A stretch of DNA of 64,000 bases from Coriobacteriaceae bacterium (GTDB lineage Bacteria; Actinomycetota; Coriobacteriia; Coriobacteriales; QAMH01): NCBI GenBank assembly GCA_025992705.1, contig DAJPGJ010000001.1:620001-684000 (forward strand), written 5' to 3'. A program made the translations under genes and the position numbers. Of the stretch, positions 8,696 through 15,577 are shown piece by piece. The notes below the pieces were generated by a model that did no database searches, was not told the origin of the DNA, and saw nothing but the letters and a program-made list of their open reading frames with translations. How positions within the stretch are numbered: the first letter of the stretch is position 1; every line of letters starts with the position of its first letter.

Positions 8696-9883
8696 TCACT
8701 GACGGTACCTCGTCGGCATGTGAAACTCGTTCCAGTCGATGGCCTTCCCATACCTCTCCGGGCTTCCATCCGAATGCCGGCCCTCGCCCGAGACGGTTGC
8801 GAAAAGCCCGTCGACGTCTTCGTCCCTCGGCATGCGGCGCAGGATCTCCGCCGGGCTCTCGGGCTCTTCGGTGTGCATGTAGCACCACCACATGACGGCC
8901 TTCACGCGGTGCAGCAGCGGCAATCCCCGATGCAGCCTGAGCATCTCCCTCAGTTGCGCGTTCAGGCTCTCGATCGGGTTGTTGGTGGAATCCCAGCGCC
9001 CGCCGCGCTCCCTTTGCATCTCGATGAATGTGAAAAGCGTCCCTTCCTTCACCAGGCGGTTGAGGCTTCCCCTGGCCCGCCGCAGCCTCTCGTGCGTGTA
9101 GACCCTCCTGCCGTCTTTCACCGTGAACTCCTTCAGGAACTCGCTCCAATCGGAGCACCACTGCGCGTAGTCGACGAGCCACTCCCTCATCGCGTCCTCG
9201 TCTTTGGCCCTCGTCAGGCGGTTCGCGATGCCCAGGAGCTCGCGGCCGCACTCGAGCTTGGGACTCTTGGTCGTGTAGCGCTTGACCTGGCGCGCGGCAT
9301 GCACGACGCAGCGCTGTATCCTGGTGCCGGGCCATACGGTGCGCGCCGCCTTCGCGAGCCCGGTGGATCCGTCCGACACCACCAGCATCGGAGCGGGTAT
9401 CCTCATCATCAGCGCCGCCCAGGAGCTCGAGCACTCCCTTTGCGCCAGGTGCCATGCGATCACGTGCTCCTTGGAGCGCGCGACGAGCACGACGGCGTCG
9501 TGGGAAAACCAGATGCCGTCGAGAAAGACCGTGTCGAAGACCTCGCCGGTGAAAGGGGCGATGGGCCAAAGCTCCCAGAACCCGGCGCACTTTCGCCAGA
9601 AGGTCGACCTGCTGTATCCGAGATCGGCGATCGACCTCTTGGAGAGGATCCAGGCAAGGAAGGCCCGGAGCAGCTTGGCGGCGTTGTCAATCCTTCTCGT
9701 CTTGGAGGCACCGCACGACTTGCACCGCCAGCGCTTGGTCCCTGCCTTCGTGTATCCGTTCCCCTTCATCTCGCTTCCGCAAACGTCGCATCTCGGGCTA
9801 CTCAAGGCGTCATCCTGTCCACTAGGCAACTTTTCCCTTCGGAAAGCTTGCCTGAACAGGCACGTCAAGAGGAAAGCGGACAC
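8696..9883 (-). CDS. IS1249-like transposase
   Basis: This is a DDE-type transposase of up to 395 residues. An N-terminal zinc ribbon (CDVCG then CKSCG, about residues 32-58) is followed by a short HTH-like segment containing RSIADLGYSRSTFWRK. The MULE/IS256-like catalytic core shows DGIWFS, SDGST and NNPIESL, which supply the likely catalytic acids. It catalyses excision and integration of the element. The longest frame begins with a GTG at 9883 inside a partial copy of the inverted repeat. A TTG at 9829 preceded by GAAGGGAAAA is an attractive alternative that still keeps the zinc ribbon. The gene is full length with no stop or frameshift. Confidence 0.9.
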   Translation of the reverse strand: MSAFLLTCLFRQAFRREKLPSGQDDALSSPRCDVCGSEMKGNGYTKAGTKRWRCKSCGASKTRRIDNAAKLLRAFLAWILSKRSIADLGYSRSTFWRKCAGFWELWPIAPFTGEVFDTVFLDGIWFSHDAVVLVARSKEHVIAWHLAQRECSSSWAALMMRIPAPMLVVSDGSTGLAKAARTVWPGTRIQRCVVHAARQVKRYTTKSPKLECGRELLGIANRLTRAKDEDAMREWLVDYAQWCSDWSEFLKEFTVKDGRRVYTHERLRRARGSLNRLVKEGTLFTFIEMQRERGGRWDSTNNPIESLNAQLREMLRLHRGLPLLHRVKAVMWWCYMHTEEPESPAEILRRMPRDEDVDGLFATVSGEGRHSDGSPERYGKAIDWNEFHMPTRYRQ

Positions 9884-9896
9884 ACTTTTTGAAACA
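9877..9896. repeat. Internal partial copy of the IS terminal repeat
   Basis: The 20 bases at 9877-9896 repeat the inner 20 bases of the right inverted repeat (9967-9986) exactly, 90 bases away. Between them lies a hairpin GAGTTGG (9902-9908) / CCAACTC (9915-9921). The duplication is next to the transposase 5' end. Confidence 0.8.
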
Positions 9897-9966
9897 CCTT
9901 CGAGTTGGGCGATTCCAACTCAAGGACCTGATTTGCTTGTGTTCAACTGGGGTAACGGGTCTTATT

Positions 9967-9992
9967 CGGACACACTTTTTGAAACATAGCCC
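9967..9992 (-). repeat. Right terminal inverted repeat of the IS
   Basis: This is the exact reverse complement of 8662-8687, ending GAAACATAGCCC, followed directly by the second CCTTTTGG target duplication. Confidence 0.93.
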
Positions 9993-10000
9993 CCTTTTGG
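9993..10000 (+). repeat. Target-site duplication, right copy
   Basis: CCTTTTGG, identical to 8654-8661. Confidence 0.92.
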
Positions 10001-10737
10001 ATTTCTCGAGCGTTCTTCTTTACCCAATATCGATCAAAGCAAGTATGGGCATTTCTTGTCGCGCTGTTTTACCGCTTACGACAGATCTAAAGCTATGTTT
10101 GTAGAGCACTTCAAAGATGAATACGGAGATGAGCACGGTCTTCCTCCATATTGGATTCTCGTTAACATCATGGATTTTGGAATGATGCTTACCCTGTTTC
10201 GAGCAGCCCCCGAGGAAGTCAAAAAAGGGATTGCTGCGGAGCTTGGTGTTCCAGTTGAAGTCCTGGACTCGTGGCTTTTGACTCTCAACACTGCAAGAAA
10301 CATTTGCGCGCATCACGATCGTTTATGGAATAGGCGTTTAGGTAACCGTGCGAAGATTCCGCGTGAGCCTCGATATCCCGAATGGCATGTGCCCTACAAA
10401 GTCAACAATAGCTCGACGTTTACCCTGTTGACCATCCTAAGCTTTTTGCTCGAATCTATTGCTCCGAGCACCTCTTGGCATAGGACTACGATTGAATTAC
10501 TTAGCAAAAGAAGCGAAGACGATCTTAAGCGCATGGGATTTAGCAGTGGCTGGCAACTATGTCCTATATGGGAGAAATGGCTAATCAATCCTAATGCAAC
10601 TGAGGTTGTTGTACAAAAGGGTGAATAATCTCCGCATCTGTCTTTGCTTCACAGCGCGGCGAAGCCCTAATTCGTATCCTTTATTGTTCTCTAGTTGGGC
10701 TAGATGAAGCCTAAGTACTGTTTTGGAAAGGTTTCTT

Positions 10738-11529
10738 ATGTTTGGTGTAGATGGTCGGGCTGACATCATCCTTGATGCTTTTATTCAAGAAGAAAAGGAT
10801 GGCGCCTCTCGTTTCGATATAGATCCGGAGGGTCCAGATGCTCAGTTCTATTCCCAATTAAAAGAAGCCGAGCTTATTAATGCTATAGGGGCATGGGGGT
10901 GTGGAGTAGTCGTGGTAAACGGCGTAACTCCTGCTGGAAGAGAGCATGCTCAGAAGGTTGAGCAGTCAAAGTTTGCCGCAGGCTTCCCAATGCTTACTCT
11001 TGATGAAGACGCACTGTTCAGAGAGTGCTATAAGCGCTTTGAAATAGATGGAATTGTTACCGATGGAGTAATCTGCGAAGAAAATGCTGATGCGCTTCGA
11101 AGGCTACACCAACAAGGGTTAATTGATGTCGGTTATGCAGACAATAGGCCTTATGTCCTGAAACGTATAACCAAAAAAGGCATGCAGTACGCTCAAGATT
11201 TAATACCGGAGGCAAGCAACATGAACGTAAACGTCAGCCCTATTTTCAATAATTCAGTGAATAGTGAAGCAACGGCAATGGCGTTTGTACTGAACAGCAT
11301 TACAGTCTCGAGTGCTATTAAGGCAATTGAGGAAAGCAGCCTTGAAGAATCGGAAAAGAAAGAGGCCAGAGACGCATTATGCGATCTAGAAGAAGCTGCA
11401 GGATTAAAAGATGAGGGCGGATTCCTAAATGCATTGGAAAAGATTTCGAGGATTGCGAAAAATGCAGCAGATGTGGGGAACGCAGTTATCCCTCTTGTGG
11501 CAAAGCTCGCCACGCTTTTTGTCCAATGA
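10738..11529 (+). CDS. Unrecognised island protein, possible duplicated winged-helix regions plus helical tail
   Basis: I do not recognise the family of this 263-residue protein. Two stretches end in similar motifs, VTPAGREHAQ and ITKKGMQYAQ, which look like the ends of winged-helix domains and hint at an internal duplication. The last 90 or so residues are charged and alpha-helical with an alanine-rich, weakly hydrophobic end (NAVIPLVAKLATLFVQ). I chose the ATG at 10,738 because GGAAAGG ends 6 bases before it; a TTG at 10,723 would add five residues. It is the last gene before the tRNA-fMet junction and shares the island's AT-rich composition. DNA binding or a regulatory role is a guess from the repeats only. 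Confidence 0.6.
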   Translation: MFGVDGRADIILDAFIQEEKDGASRFDIDPEGPDAQFYSQLKEAELINAIGAWGCGVVVVNGVTPAGREHAQKVEQSKFAAGFPMLTLDEDALFRECYKRFEIDGIVTDGVICEENADALRRLHQQGLIDVGYADNRPYVLKRITKKGMQYAQDLIPEASNMNVNVSPIFNNSVNSEATAMAFVLNSITVSSAIKAIEESSLEESEKKEARDALCDLEEAAGLKDEGGFLNALEKISRIAKNAADVGNAVIPLVAKLATLFVQ

Positions 11530-11568
11530 TGCGGCATTGCAATAAGAGGCTCTGTATGTTTGAAAAAG

Positions 11569-11590
11569 GCGGTGCAGATGCGGTGCAGAT
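11569..11590 (+). repeat. Tandem GCGGTGCAGAT pair near the attachment site
   Basis: GCGGTGCAGAT occurs twice head to tail (11,569-11,579 and 11,580-11,590), and a reverse-oriented relative (TGCACCGAAATCTGC) lies at 11,612-11,626. A hairpin GCATG-AAAA-CATGC sits between them. Short repeats about 100 bases inside an island end are typical of integrase or excisionase arm sites; that role is inferred. Confidence 0.45.
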
Positions 11591-11690
11591 GAGCATGAAA
11601 ACATGCCCAAATGCACCGAAATCTGCGTGATAGGCTTAGCGCAAAACACCAGTTCAGACATACAATTTAATTTACGTCCCTTCAAGACCG

Positions 11691-11735
11691 CTCATAACCC
11701 GGAGGTCGTTGGTTCAAATCCAGCCCCCGCGACCA
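11691..11735 (+). tRNA. 3' half of initiator tRNA-fMet (attachment-site remnant)
   Basis: These bases read as the anticodon loop CTCATAA, 3' anticodon stem, variable loop GGAGGTC, T arm (GTTGG, TTCAAAT, CCAGC), acceptor strand CCCCGCG, discriminator A and encoded CCA. The CAT anticodon and this acceptor strand match initiator tRNAs. The 5' side is absent: upstream bases do not form the acceptor or D arm, and the GGG partner of the anticodon stem is replaced. This is the displaced 3' end left by integration at the tRNA. The functional gene should lie at the other island end, outside the window. Confidence 0.88.
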
Positions 11736-11744
11736 AACTCTCGA

Positions 11745-11769
11745 GGCCAGCTTAGCAGCTGGCCTTTTT
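11745..11769 (+). terminator. Intrinsic terminator of the original tRNA-fMet gene
   Basis: A perfect 7-bp stem GGCCAGC (11,745-11,751) / GCTGGCC (11,758-11,764) with a 6-base loop is followed by five T residues, ten bases after the tRNA CCA end. Confidence 0.9.
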
Positions 11770-11797
11770 GTTTGGGCGGAGACATCCCAAAAAGCGA

Positions 11798-12142
11798 CTA
11801 TCCGGCGAACTCGTCGAGCTCTTCGACCTGCTTTATGAATGCCGACAGCTCATCGAATACGACCTCGGCGATCATGGTCCAGTTCGTACCTTCGTAATCG
11901 TGCGCGAGACGATGACGCAAGCCGGATATTTCTGCCCAAGGTATCTCTGGATGCTGTTCGACCAGCTGACGGGAGAGCTGATTCGTCTGCTCTCCTATGT
12001 TAAACAAGGGCGTGGTTATGAGCCACTGGGTTTCGAGATCATTGAGCAGATCTTCGCGTGTAATGTCACGCTCTGCGATGACGCGCGAGAGCTGGGCGCC
12101 AAGCTCGCTAATTCGTCGCAATCGATACTGGTCATCTCTCAT
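11798..12142 (-). CDS. hepT: HEPN-domain toxin RNase, HepT-like (DUF86)
   Basis: This 114-residue helical protein carries the HEPN ribonuclease motif as R76-x4-H81-x-Y83, the full RX4HXY form of HepT toxins. In the studied pair the partner MntA inactivates HepT by adding AMP units to that tyrosine. The length is normal for the family. Its ATG overlaps the end of the upstream nucleotidyltransferase gene (ATGA), so the two are translationally coupled, antitoxin first. All active-site residues are present, so the toxin should be functional. The pair stands between two tRNA-fMet-like fragments. Confidence 0.9.
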   Translation of the reverse strand: MRDDQYRLRRISELGAQLSRVIAERDITREDLLNDLETQWLITTPLFNIGEQTNQLSRQLVEQHPEIPWAEISGLRHRLAHDYEGTNWTMIAEVVFDELSAFIKQVEELDEFAG

Positions 12143-12435
12143 AAGGCGACCGCTTCTCTGAGTACGGTATCGCGGAAGGAACCGGGGTCTAGCTCCGAAA
12201 GCTCGTATACGTCAACTTGTTTGCCAGACATGCGATGAAGCTCCTCGGCAAGGCCGAATATGCCGAGAGCCTTGAAACCGTCATTTCCGACGAGTAGCAC
12301 GTCGATGTCAGATGACTCGTCAGCGTTTCCGCGAGCATAGGATCCGAACAGGCTCGCTGAGGCCATGTTGTACTTCAGCAGAAGGGGCTCGATCATGAGA
12401 CGGATTTCATCAATCGAATAGACTTTTGCGGTCAT
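12139..12435 (-). CDS. mntA: MNT-domain antitoxin nucleotidyltransferase, MntA-like
   Basis: This 98-residue minimal nucleotidyltransferase has the complete GSX10DXD signature: G31-S32 followed by D43 and D45. It is the antitoxin of a HEPN-MNT (type VII) pair and should transfer AMP from ATP to the HepT tyrosine. I chose the ATG at 12,435 because AAGGAGG precedes it at good spacing; the longer frame to 12,486 has no such site. It is the first gene of the operon, transcribed leftward towards the tRNA remnant. Self-immunity to its own toxin and maintenance of the neighbouring DNA are the usual roles suggested for such pairs. Confidence 0.9.
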   Translation of the reverse strand: MTAKVYSIDEIRLMIEPLLLKYNMASASLFGSYARGNADESSDIDVLLVGNDGFKALGIFGLAEELHRMSGKQVDVYELSELDPGSFRDTVLREAVAL

Positions 12436-12492
12436 GCCGGCAATCCTCCTTCGCGAAGCGCGGGTTGGTGTATGGTCATTATACAAAGTTTG

Positions 12493-12531
12493 CGACCTCC
12501 GGGCCCATAACCCGGAGGTCGTAGGTCCAAA
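12493..12531 (+). other. Second, degenerate tRNA-fMet-like core (possible attachment site)
   Basis: CATAACCCGGAGGTCGT at 12,507-12,523 repeats 17 bases of the tRNA-fMet remnant at 11,693-11,709, and the next bases (GGTCCAAACC) are a decayed T arm. Here the 5' anticodon-stem GGG is kept, and the segment forms an 11-bp perfect hairpin CGACCTCCGGG (12,493-12,503) / CCCGGAGGTCG (12,511-12,521). There is no acceptor stem, so it is not a tRNA gene. The direct repeat brackets the hepT/mntA pair. Confidence 0.65.
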
Positions 12532-12554
12532 CCATTCACTAGAAAGGAGTCGTC

Positions 12555-12989
12555 ATGAAGCATCGTTGCAAGGTCACCGTGTTGGAGACCAAGGTCTTCG
12601 AGGACCTTCAGGAGGAGTATCTGGCTGACCCCAAGAGCGGGAGCTGTCCGTGCTTTGCCAAGGGTGACGAGTTCGTATTCGACCGCGAGCCGGAGAAGGA
12701 TGACTACTACCATCTAGGCCGGGGCACCCGCGTGAAAGACGGCGGCGACTGGCCATGTGGCGAGGCCTGGGACGCAATCAACCGCTACATCTACACCGCT
12801 TTGCAGGGCGGCTCGATCATGCACGGCTGGACCAACGACGAGCGCATGATGATAGCCTGTTGCAACGATGGCACGCGCCCCGTCATCTTCAAGATCGAGC
12901 GCATCGATGTGCCCCAGACCGCGCAGGAGGAGCGATGGCTCGAGGATCAGGACTTCTCCAATGGCAAGGACGACGCCTACACGGGTTAG
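12555..12989 (+). CDS. TIGR04076-family small protein
   Basis: This 144-residue soluble protein begins KCKVTVLE-like and ends with CCNDGTRPVIFKIER, the two conserved ends of the TIGR04076 family, common in anaerobes and of unknown function. Several cysteines (CPC, PCGEAW, CC) are conserved in such proteins and might bind metal or be redox-active; this is not established. A good ribosome-binding site (AAAGGAG) precedes the ATG. It is monocistronic, followed by a strong hairpin at 13,053-13,087. It is the first ordinary chromosomal gene to the right of the island remnants. Confidence 0.75.
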   Translation: MKHRCKVTVLETKVFEDLQEEYLADPKSGSCPCFAKGDEFVFDREPEKDDYYHLGRGTRVKDGGDWPCGEAWDAINRYIYTALQGGSIMHGWTNDERMMIACCNDGTRPVIFKIERIDVPQTAQEERWLEDQDFSNGKDDAYTG

Positions 12990-13052
12990 CCGGCCCACTG
13001 TCTGAAACGCGAGTCATTGATGCCGCTTGAGATGTCATGGGACCAAAACGAA

Positions 13053-13087
13053 GGCGGGCTGTAGAGGGGATTCCTCGACAGCCCGCC
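13053..13087. terminator. Convergent stem-loop terminator
   Basis: A 10-bp perfect stem GGCGGGCTGT (13,053-13,062) / ACAGCCCGCC (13,078-13,087) lies between two converging genes. On the minus strand it is followed by a T-rich run (TTCGTTTTGG), so it best serves the small gene at 13,129-13,248 and may also stop the plus-strand gene. Confidence 0.65.
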
Positions 13088-13128
13088 TGCTTGAGTTTGG
13101 GCACCGGTGATTACCGGCTTGCGTCCTA

Positions 13129-13248
13129 TTAGTCGCGGAGCTCCTCGGCCTTCTTCTCCTGCTCCTTGGCCTCGTCGACGGAGATGGTCTCGTCAGCGTC
13201 GCTCTCGAAGCTCTCGAACTCCACGCTCTTGCCCTTTTCTTCTGCCAT
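13129..13248 (-). CDS. Small acidic protein (39 residues), hypothetical
   Basis: A short ORF encodes a 39-residue protein, very acidic (many E and D) with lysines clustered in the C-terminal half (KEQEKKAEELRD) that should form a helix. GGAAGGGTGATT precedes its ATG at usable spacing, and the convergent terminator at 13,053-13,087 follows. About 120 bases upstream a TATTATA-type -10 box and a foldable leader are present. This organisation supports a real gene despite its size. I do not recognise the family; a small acidic regulator or chaperone-like peptide is possible but unsupported. Confidence 0.6.
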   Translation of the reverse strand: MAEEKGKSVEFESFESDADETISVDEAKEQEKKAEELRD

Positions 13249-13372
13249 GATAATCACCCTTCCAAATCATCGTGCATACATTTGATGCCAGTTGCACTGG
13301 GTGCCTTGACCGTCTGTAAGCCGGATTGTCATCCCCTCCAATGACTGCCGCGGCGCTCCTGTACTTGCACCG
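13249..13372 (-). ncRNA. Possible structured 5' leader of the small acidic gene
   Basis: On the minus strand an AT-rich -10-like run (13,374-13,385) is followed directly by GGTGC (13,371-13,367), which can pair with GCACC (13,304-13,300). Inside are a hairpin GTCAT/ATGAC (13,328-13,345) and a GC-rich arm. The leader is about 120 bases and ends at the ribosome-binding site. It matches no riboswitch consensus I know. Structure is from hand pairing only. Confidence 0.35.
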
Positions 13373-13453
13373 ATAATATAATACCACTTACGGAATATTT
13401 TTGAGAAAAAGTATTGAAATTATTTAACTTTTCATATCTCAGTTTGCTTTGGT

Positions 13454-14083
13454 TTACGACACAGGGATGCGAATGACGGTCCTAAGCTTTTCGGGCGCGC
13501 AACGGCGGGGGTCAGAGAGGTAGATCTCGTGGTGCAGGCGCGTGTCCGTCAAATCGACGGTGTGGCCCTGTTCCTCGGCAAAGCGGTGCATGGCCTCGAT
13601 GGTTGCTGGCTCGTCGTCATAGGGGCCGATGTGCATGCACTGGACGCAAAGTCCTTCGTCGATTGTCAGGAATTCGGCAGGCGAGTAGTCCTCGCCCTTC
13701 TTCTCCGTCGCGATGCTCTTGGCCTGTTCGAAGACGTCCAATGTCACGAATTCGGGAAGGCGGATGCAGCTCATCCATTCGAACTCGTCCTTGCGCGAGA
13801 GATCGAACGCTCCGTTGCTGCCGACCTGCTTCCAAAAGCCCTCGAGCGGCGGCACGACGTAGGGAAAGTAGCCAGCGATGTCCCAGCCTGATTTGGGGGA
13901 CATCTTGATGGTGAAGGAAATACCGTAGAGCAGCTGCATGGCATGCTGGTATGCACCGCCCTCGACGTTGGGGTTGCCCGTGCCGCGCACGGCGACGTAG
14001 TTGGCGGGCGGCACGTCGATGAGCGAAGGCGTCTTCTTGGGTTGGTAGAGGTCCTTGCATTCCTTCTTGTAGTCGAATGCCAT
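13454..14083 (-). CDS. GyrI-like small-molecule-binding domain protein
   Basis: This 209-residue protein resembles stand-alone GyrI-like proteins: YKKECKDLYQP at the start, the PPANYVAVRGTGNP strand, and a C-terminal HEIYLSDPRR segment. The SHS2/GyrI-like fold binds small hydrophobic molecules in transcription factors such as BmrR and Rob; stand-alone versions are proposed to bind or hydrolyse xenobiotics. There is no DNA-binding domain, so a regulator role is unlikely. It is a single gene on the minus strand, with no obvious operon partner. Confidence 0.8.
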   Translation of the reverse strand: MAFDYKKECKDLYQPKKTPSLIDVPPANYVAVRGTGNPNVEGGAYQHAMQLLYGISFTIKMSPKSGWDIAGYFPYVVPPLEGFWKQVGSNGAFDLSRKDEFEWMSCIRLPEFVTLDVFEQAKSIATEKKGEDYSPAEFLTIDEGLCVQCMHIGPYDDEPATIEAMHRFAEEQGHTVDLTDTRLHHEIYLSDPRRCAPEKLRTVIRIPVS

Positions 14084-14198
14084 ACGAGCCGTCCCTTCTC
14101 AGATAGTCGGGCCTAATGTGTGCCACGTCGTCATGATAACGTAAGCTCGCGTTCGGGCGTACGGCCTCTACGTGATACGAGACACTCTCGGCGGCGTG

Positions 14199-15518
14199 TC
14201 ACACGAGCGGCTCGACCATGATGATGTCGCCGGGGGAGGGCATCGTGGCCGATACGCCAGCCGGTAGCATGTAGAGTGCGTTTGCGCCGTATGTCTGAGG
14301 CGACCCAGGGCGACCGGGTAGCGGGGTTGCCACGAGCTGCCCGCTGGAATCAACCTCCAGCCTGAGGAACTTGACCGAGAAGAACTCCTCGCCCGGCTGC
14401 GTCGCCTCGGGAGGACGCTCCTCACCTGACAGCGGACGGCCATTCTCTTCCGCCTGCTTGTGCATCTTGCCCTTGGGAAACTCGGCGCTAAGTCGTGCGG
14501 GGACGAGCGTGGGATTTGGATCTAATCCCTGGAACTTCCGCATGATCGGTAGCAAGTAGAAATTCAGGGTGAAGGACGCCCCCGCGCTCGGCCCGGAAAT
14601 ACCCACGATGGGCGTATCGTCCACGATGGCATACGAGCTGTGATGTCCTGGTCCGTGGTTGGTCTGATGGCAGATGATGCGCCCCATCTCTTCGAGCACC
14701 TCCACGGACCAGTCATCTGAGCCTTTCGATGAGCCGGCGTTGAGCACGACGATGTCGGCAACGGCACACGCCCGCTCGACGGCGGTCTGGATTGCATCCC
14801 GGTCATCGGGAACGATATCAAAGGGCACGTAGACGCCGCCCCATTGCTCGACTTTACCCTTTACGACGATGCTGTTCGATTCGTAGACCCGTCCCGCGCC
14901 CGCGAATCTGTCCGGCGCGCGCTTCGAGAACGGGACGTTCGGAGAGACGAGCTCGTTGCCCGTCGGGATGAAGGCAACGCGCGGCCTTGCCATCACCTCG
15001 ACCGAGGAATGTCCGGCGCTGGCGATGCGCGCGGCCACATCTGGGGTAATGATGCAAGGGGCGGCAACGGCGATATCGCTCGCCTTCATCTTCGACCCCG
15101 CTGCTCGCGTACCCGCGAACCTTTCGGAGGGCGCCGCGAGTATAGTGACGCGCTCCTCGTCGTCGGATACCTCGACGTGCTCGATCACGATTGCCGTGTC
15201 AAATCCCTCTGGCATGGCGACGCCTGTGTTCGCGAACTCCCAGTCGACGCCTCGAACCCACGAGCTGGTATCGGGAACGGCACCCGGCTCGAGGTCGGCA
15301 AAGTCGTCCCATTTGACGGCTATCGAGTCGAGCGCGCACGTGAGTGCCGAGGGAACGTCGCTCTTGCAGGTGATGTCTCGTGACAGGACGCGGCCATATG
15401 CGTCCTCGAGGGCGACTCGTTCGGGCCGGATTTTGCCAAATGACGCGGAGAGCGCATCGGTCATTTCCGCAACCGCTTCCTGGCGGGATAGTTCGACATG
15501 CAGCGAGTGGTCTCTCAT
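14199..15518 (-). CDS. moeA: MoeA-like molybdopterin molybdenumtransferase
   Basis: This roughly 439-residue MoeA-family protein inserts molybdate into the adenylylated pterin in the last step of molybdenum cofactor synthesis. Visible family features are VALEDAYGRVLS near the start, the IPTGNEL segment, NAGSSKGSDDW in the MPT-binding domain, VGISGPSAG, and a C-terminal beta domain. I chose the ATG at 15,518 because GGAG lies 6 bases upstream; the longer frame to 15,593 would run through an intercistronic hairpin. It is the last gene of an ABC uptake operon, which points to molybdate or tungstate as the transported ion. One internal stretch (PKGKMHKQAEENGRP) looks like an insertion. Confidence 0.85.
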   Translation of the reverse strand: MRDHSLHVELSRQEAVAEMTDALSASFGKIRPERVALEDAYGRVLSRDITCKSDVPSALTCALDSIAVKWDDFADLEPGAVPDTSSWVRGVDWEFANTGVAMPEGFDTAIVIEHVEVSDDEERVTILAAPSERFAGTRAAGSKMKASDIAVAAPCIITPDVAARIASAGHSSVEVMARPRVAFIPTGNELVSPNVPFSKRAPDRFAGAGRVYESNSIVVKGKVEQWGGVYVPFDIVPDDRDAIQTAVERACAVADIVVLNAGSSKGSDDWSVEVLEEMGRIICHQTNHGPGHHSSYAIVDDTPIVGISGPSAGASFTLNFYLLPIMRKFQGLDPNPTLVPARLSAEFPKGKMHKQAEENGRPLSGEERPPEATQPGEEFFSVKFLRLEVDSSGQLVATPLPGRPGSPQTYGANALYMLPAGVSATMPSPGDIIMVEPLV

Positions 15519-15577
15519 CATCTTCTCCAAAATCGACGTCATGTTCGCGGTGCAATCATGTTCCGCGGCTTGGCCCA

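Larger units (their letters stand above)
8662..9992 (-). mobile_element. IS1249-like insertion sequence
   Basis: This is a 1331-bp element with perfect 26-bp terminal inverted repeats (8662-8687 and 9967-9992; outer end GGGCTATGTTTC) and one transposase gene on the minus strand. It is flanked by the direct repeat CCTTTTGG. Its G/C-rich composition resembles the chromosome to the right rather than the AT-rich gene it interrupts. This suggests it hopped in from the host genome after the island had arrived. The exact repeats and duplication indicate a recent insertion. Confidence 0.93.
8336..10628 (+). pseudogene. Abi_2 (AbiD/F-family) abortive-infection gene split by an IS element
   Basis: The 5' part (8336-8661) and 3' part (10,001-10,628) are two halves of one Abi_2 protein. 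The first carries the typical start with YESQVNLL and YYRLSGYW segments; the second carries the HHDRLWNR motif near the end of the family. Removing the IS (8662-9992) and one copy of the 8-bp target duplication joins codon 109 in frame (GG + A) and restores an uninterrupted 317-residue ORF. AGGAG at 8327-8331 is the ribosome-binding site. Abi_2 proteins act in phage abortive infection. As it stands, the gene should give only a truncated protein with an IS-encoded tail, and is probably inactive. Confidence 0.9.
1..11735. mobile_element. Right-hand part of a genomic defence island ending in tRNA-fMet
   Basis: From the window start to about 11,690 the genes are visibly AT-richer than everything to the right, apart from the inserted IS, and most belong to anti-phage families: type I restriction-modification, CBASS-like and Abi_2. 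The change coincides with a tRNA-fMet 3' half at 11,691-11,735 that has no 5' half in front of it, as expected at one junction of a tRNA-targeted integrative element. No integrase is visible, so it should lie beyond the left edge. The tRNA junction is seen directly; calling the whole stretch one element is inference. Confidence 0.7.

Noticed and set aside
8336..9892. A 518-codon plus-strand frame running from the Abi_2 gene into the IS
   Set aside because: After 8661 it is only the antisense of the transposase; the real continuation of the Abi_2 gene is at 10,001. It matters only as the truncated product the broken gene would give.
11691..11735. A functional tRNA gene
   Set aside because: The acceptor 5' strand, D arm and 5' anticodon stem are missing, so it cannot be a working tRNA.
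12493..12531. A second tRNA gene
   Set aside because: It covers only the anticodon and part of the T arm, without an acceptor stem.
13249..13372. A cobalamin, SAM or c-di-GMP riboswitch
   Set aside because: None of the conserved boxes of these classes is present, so only an unassigned structured leader is proposed.
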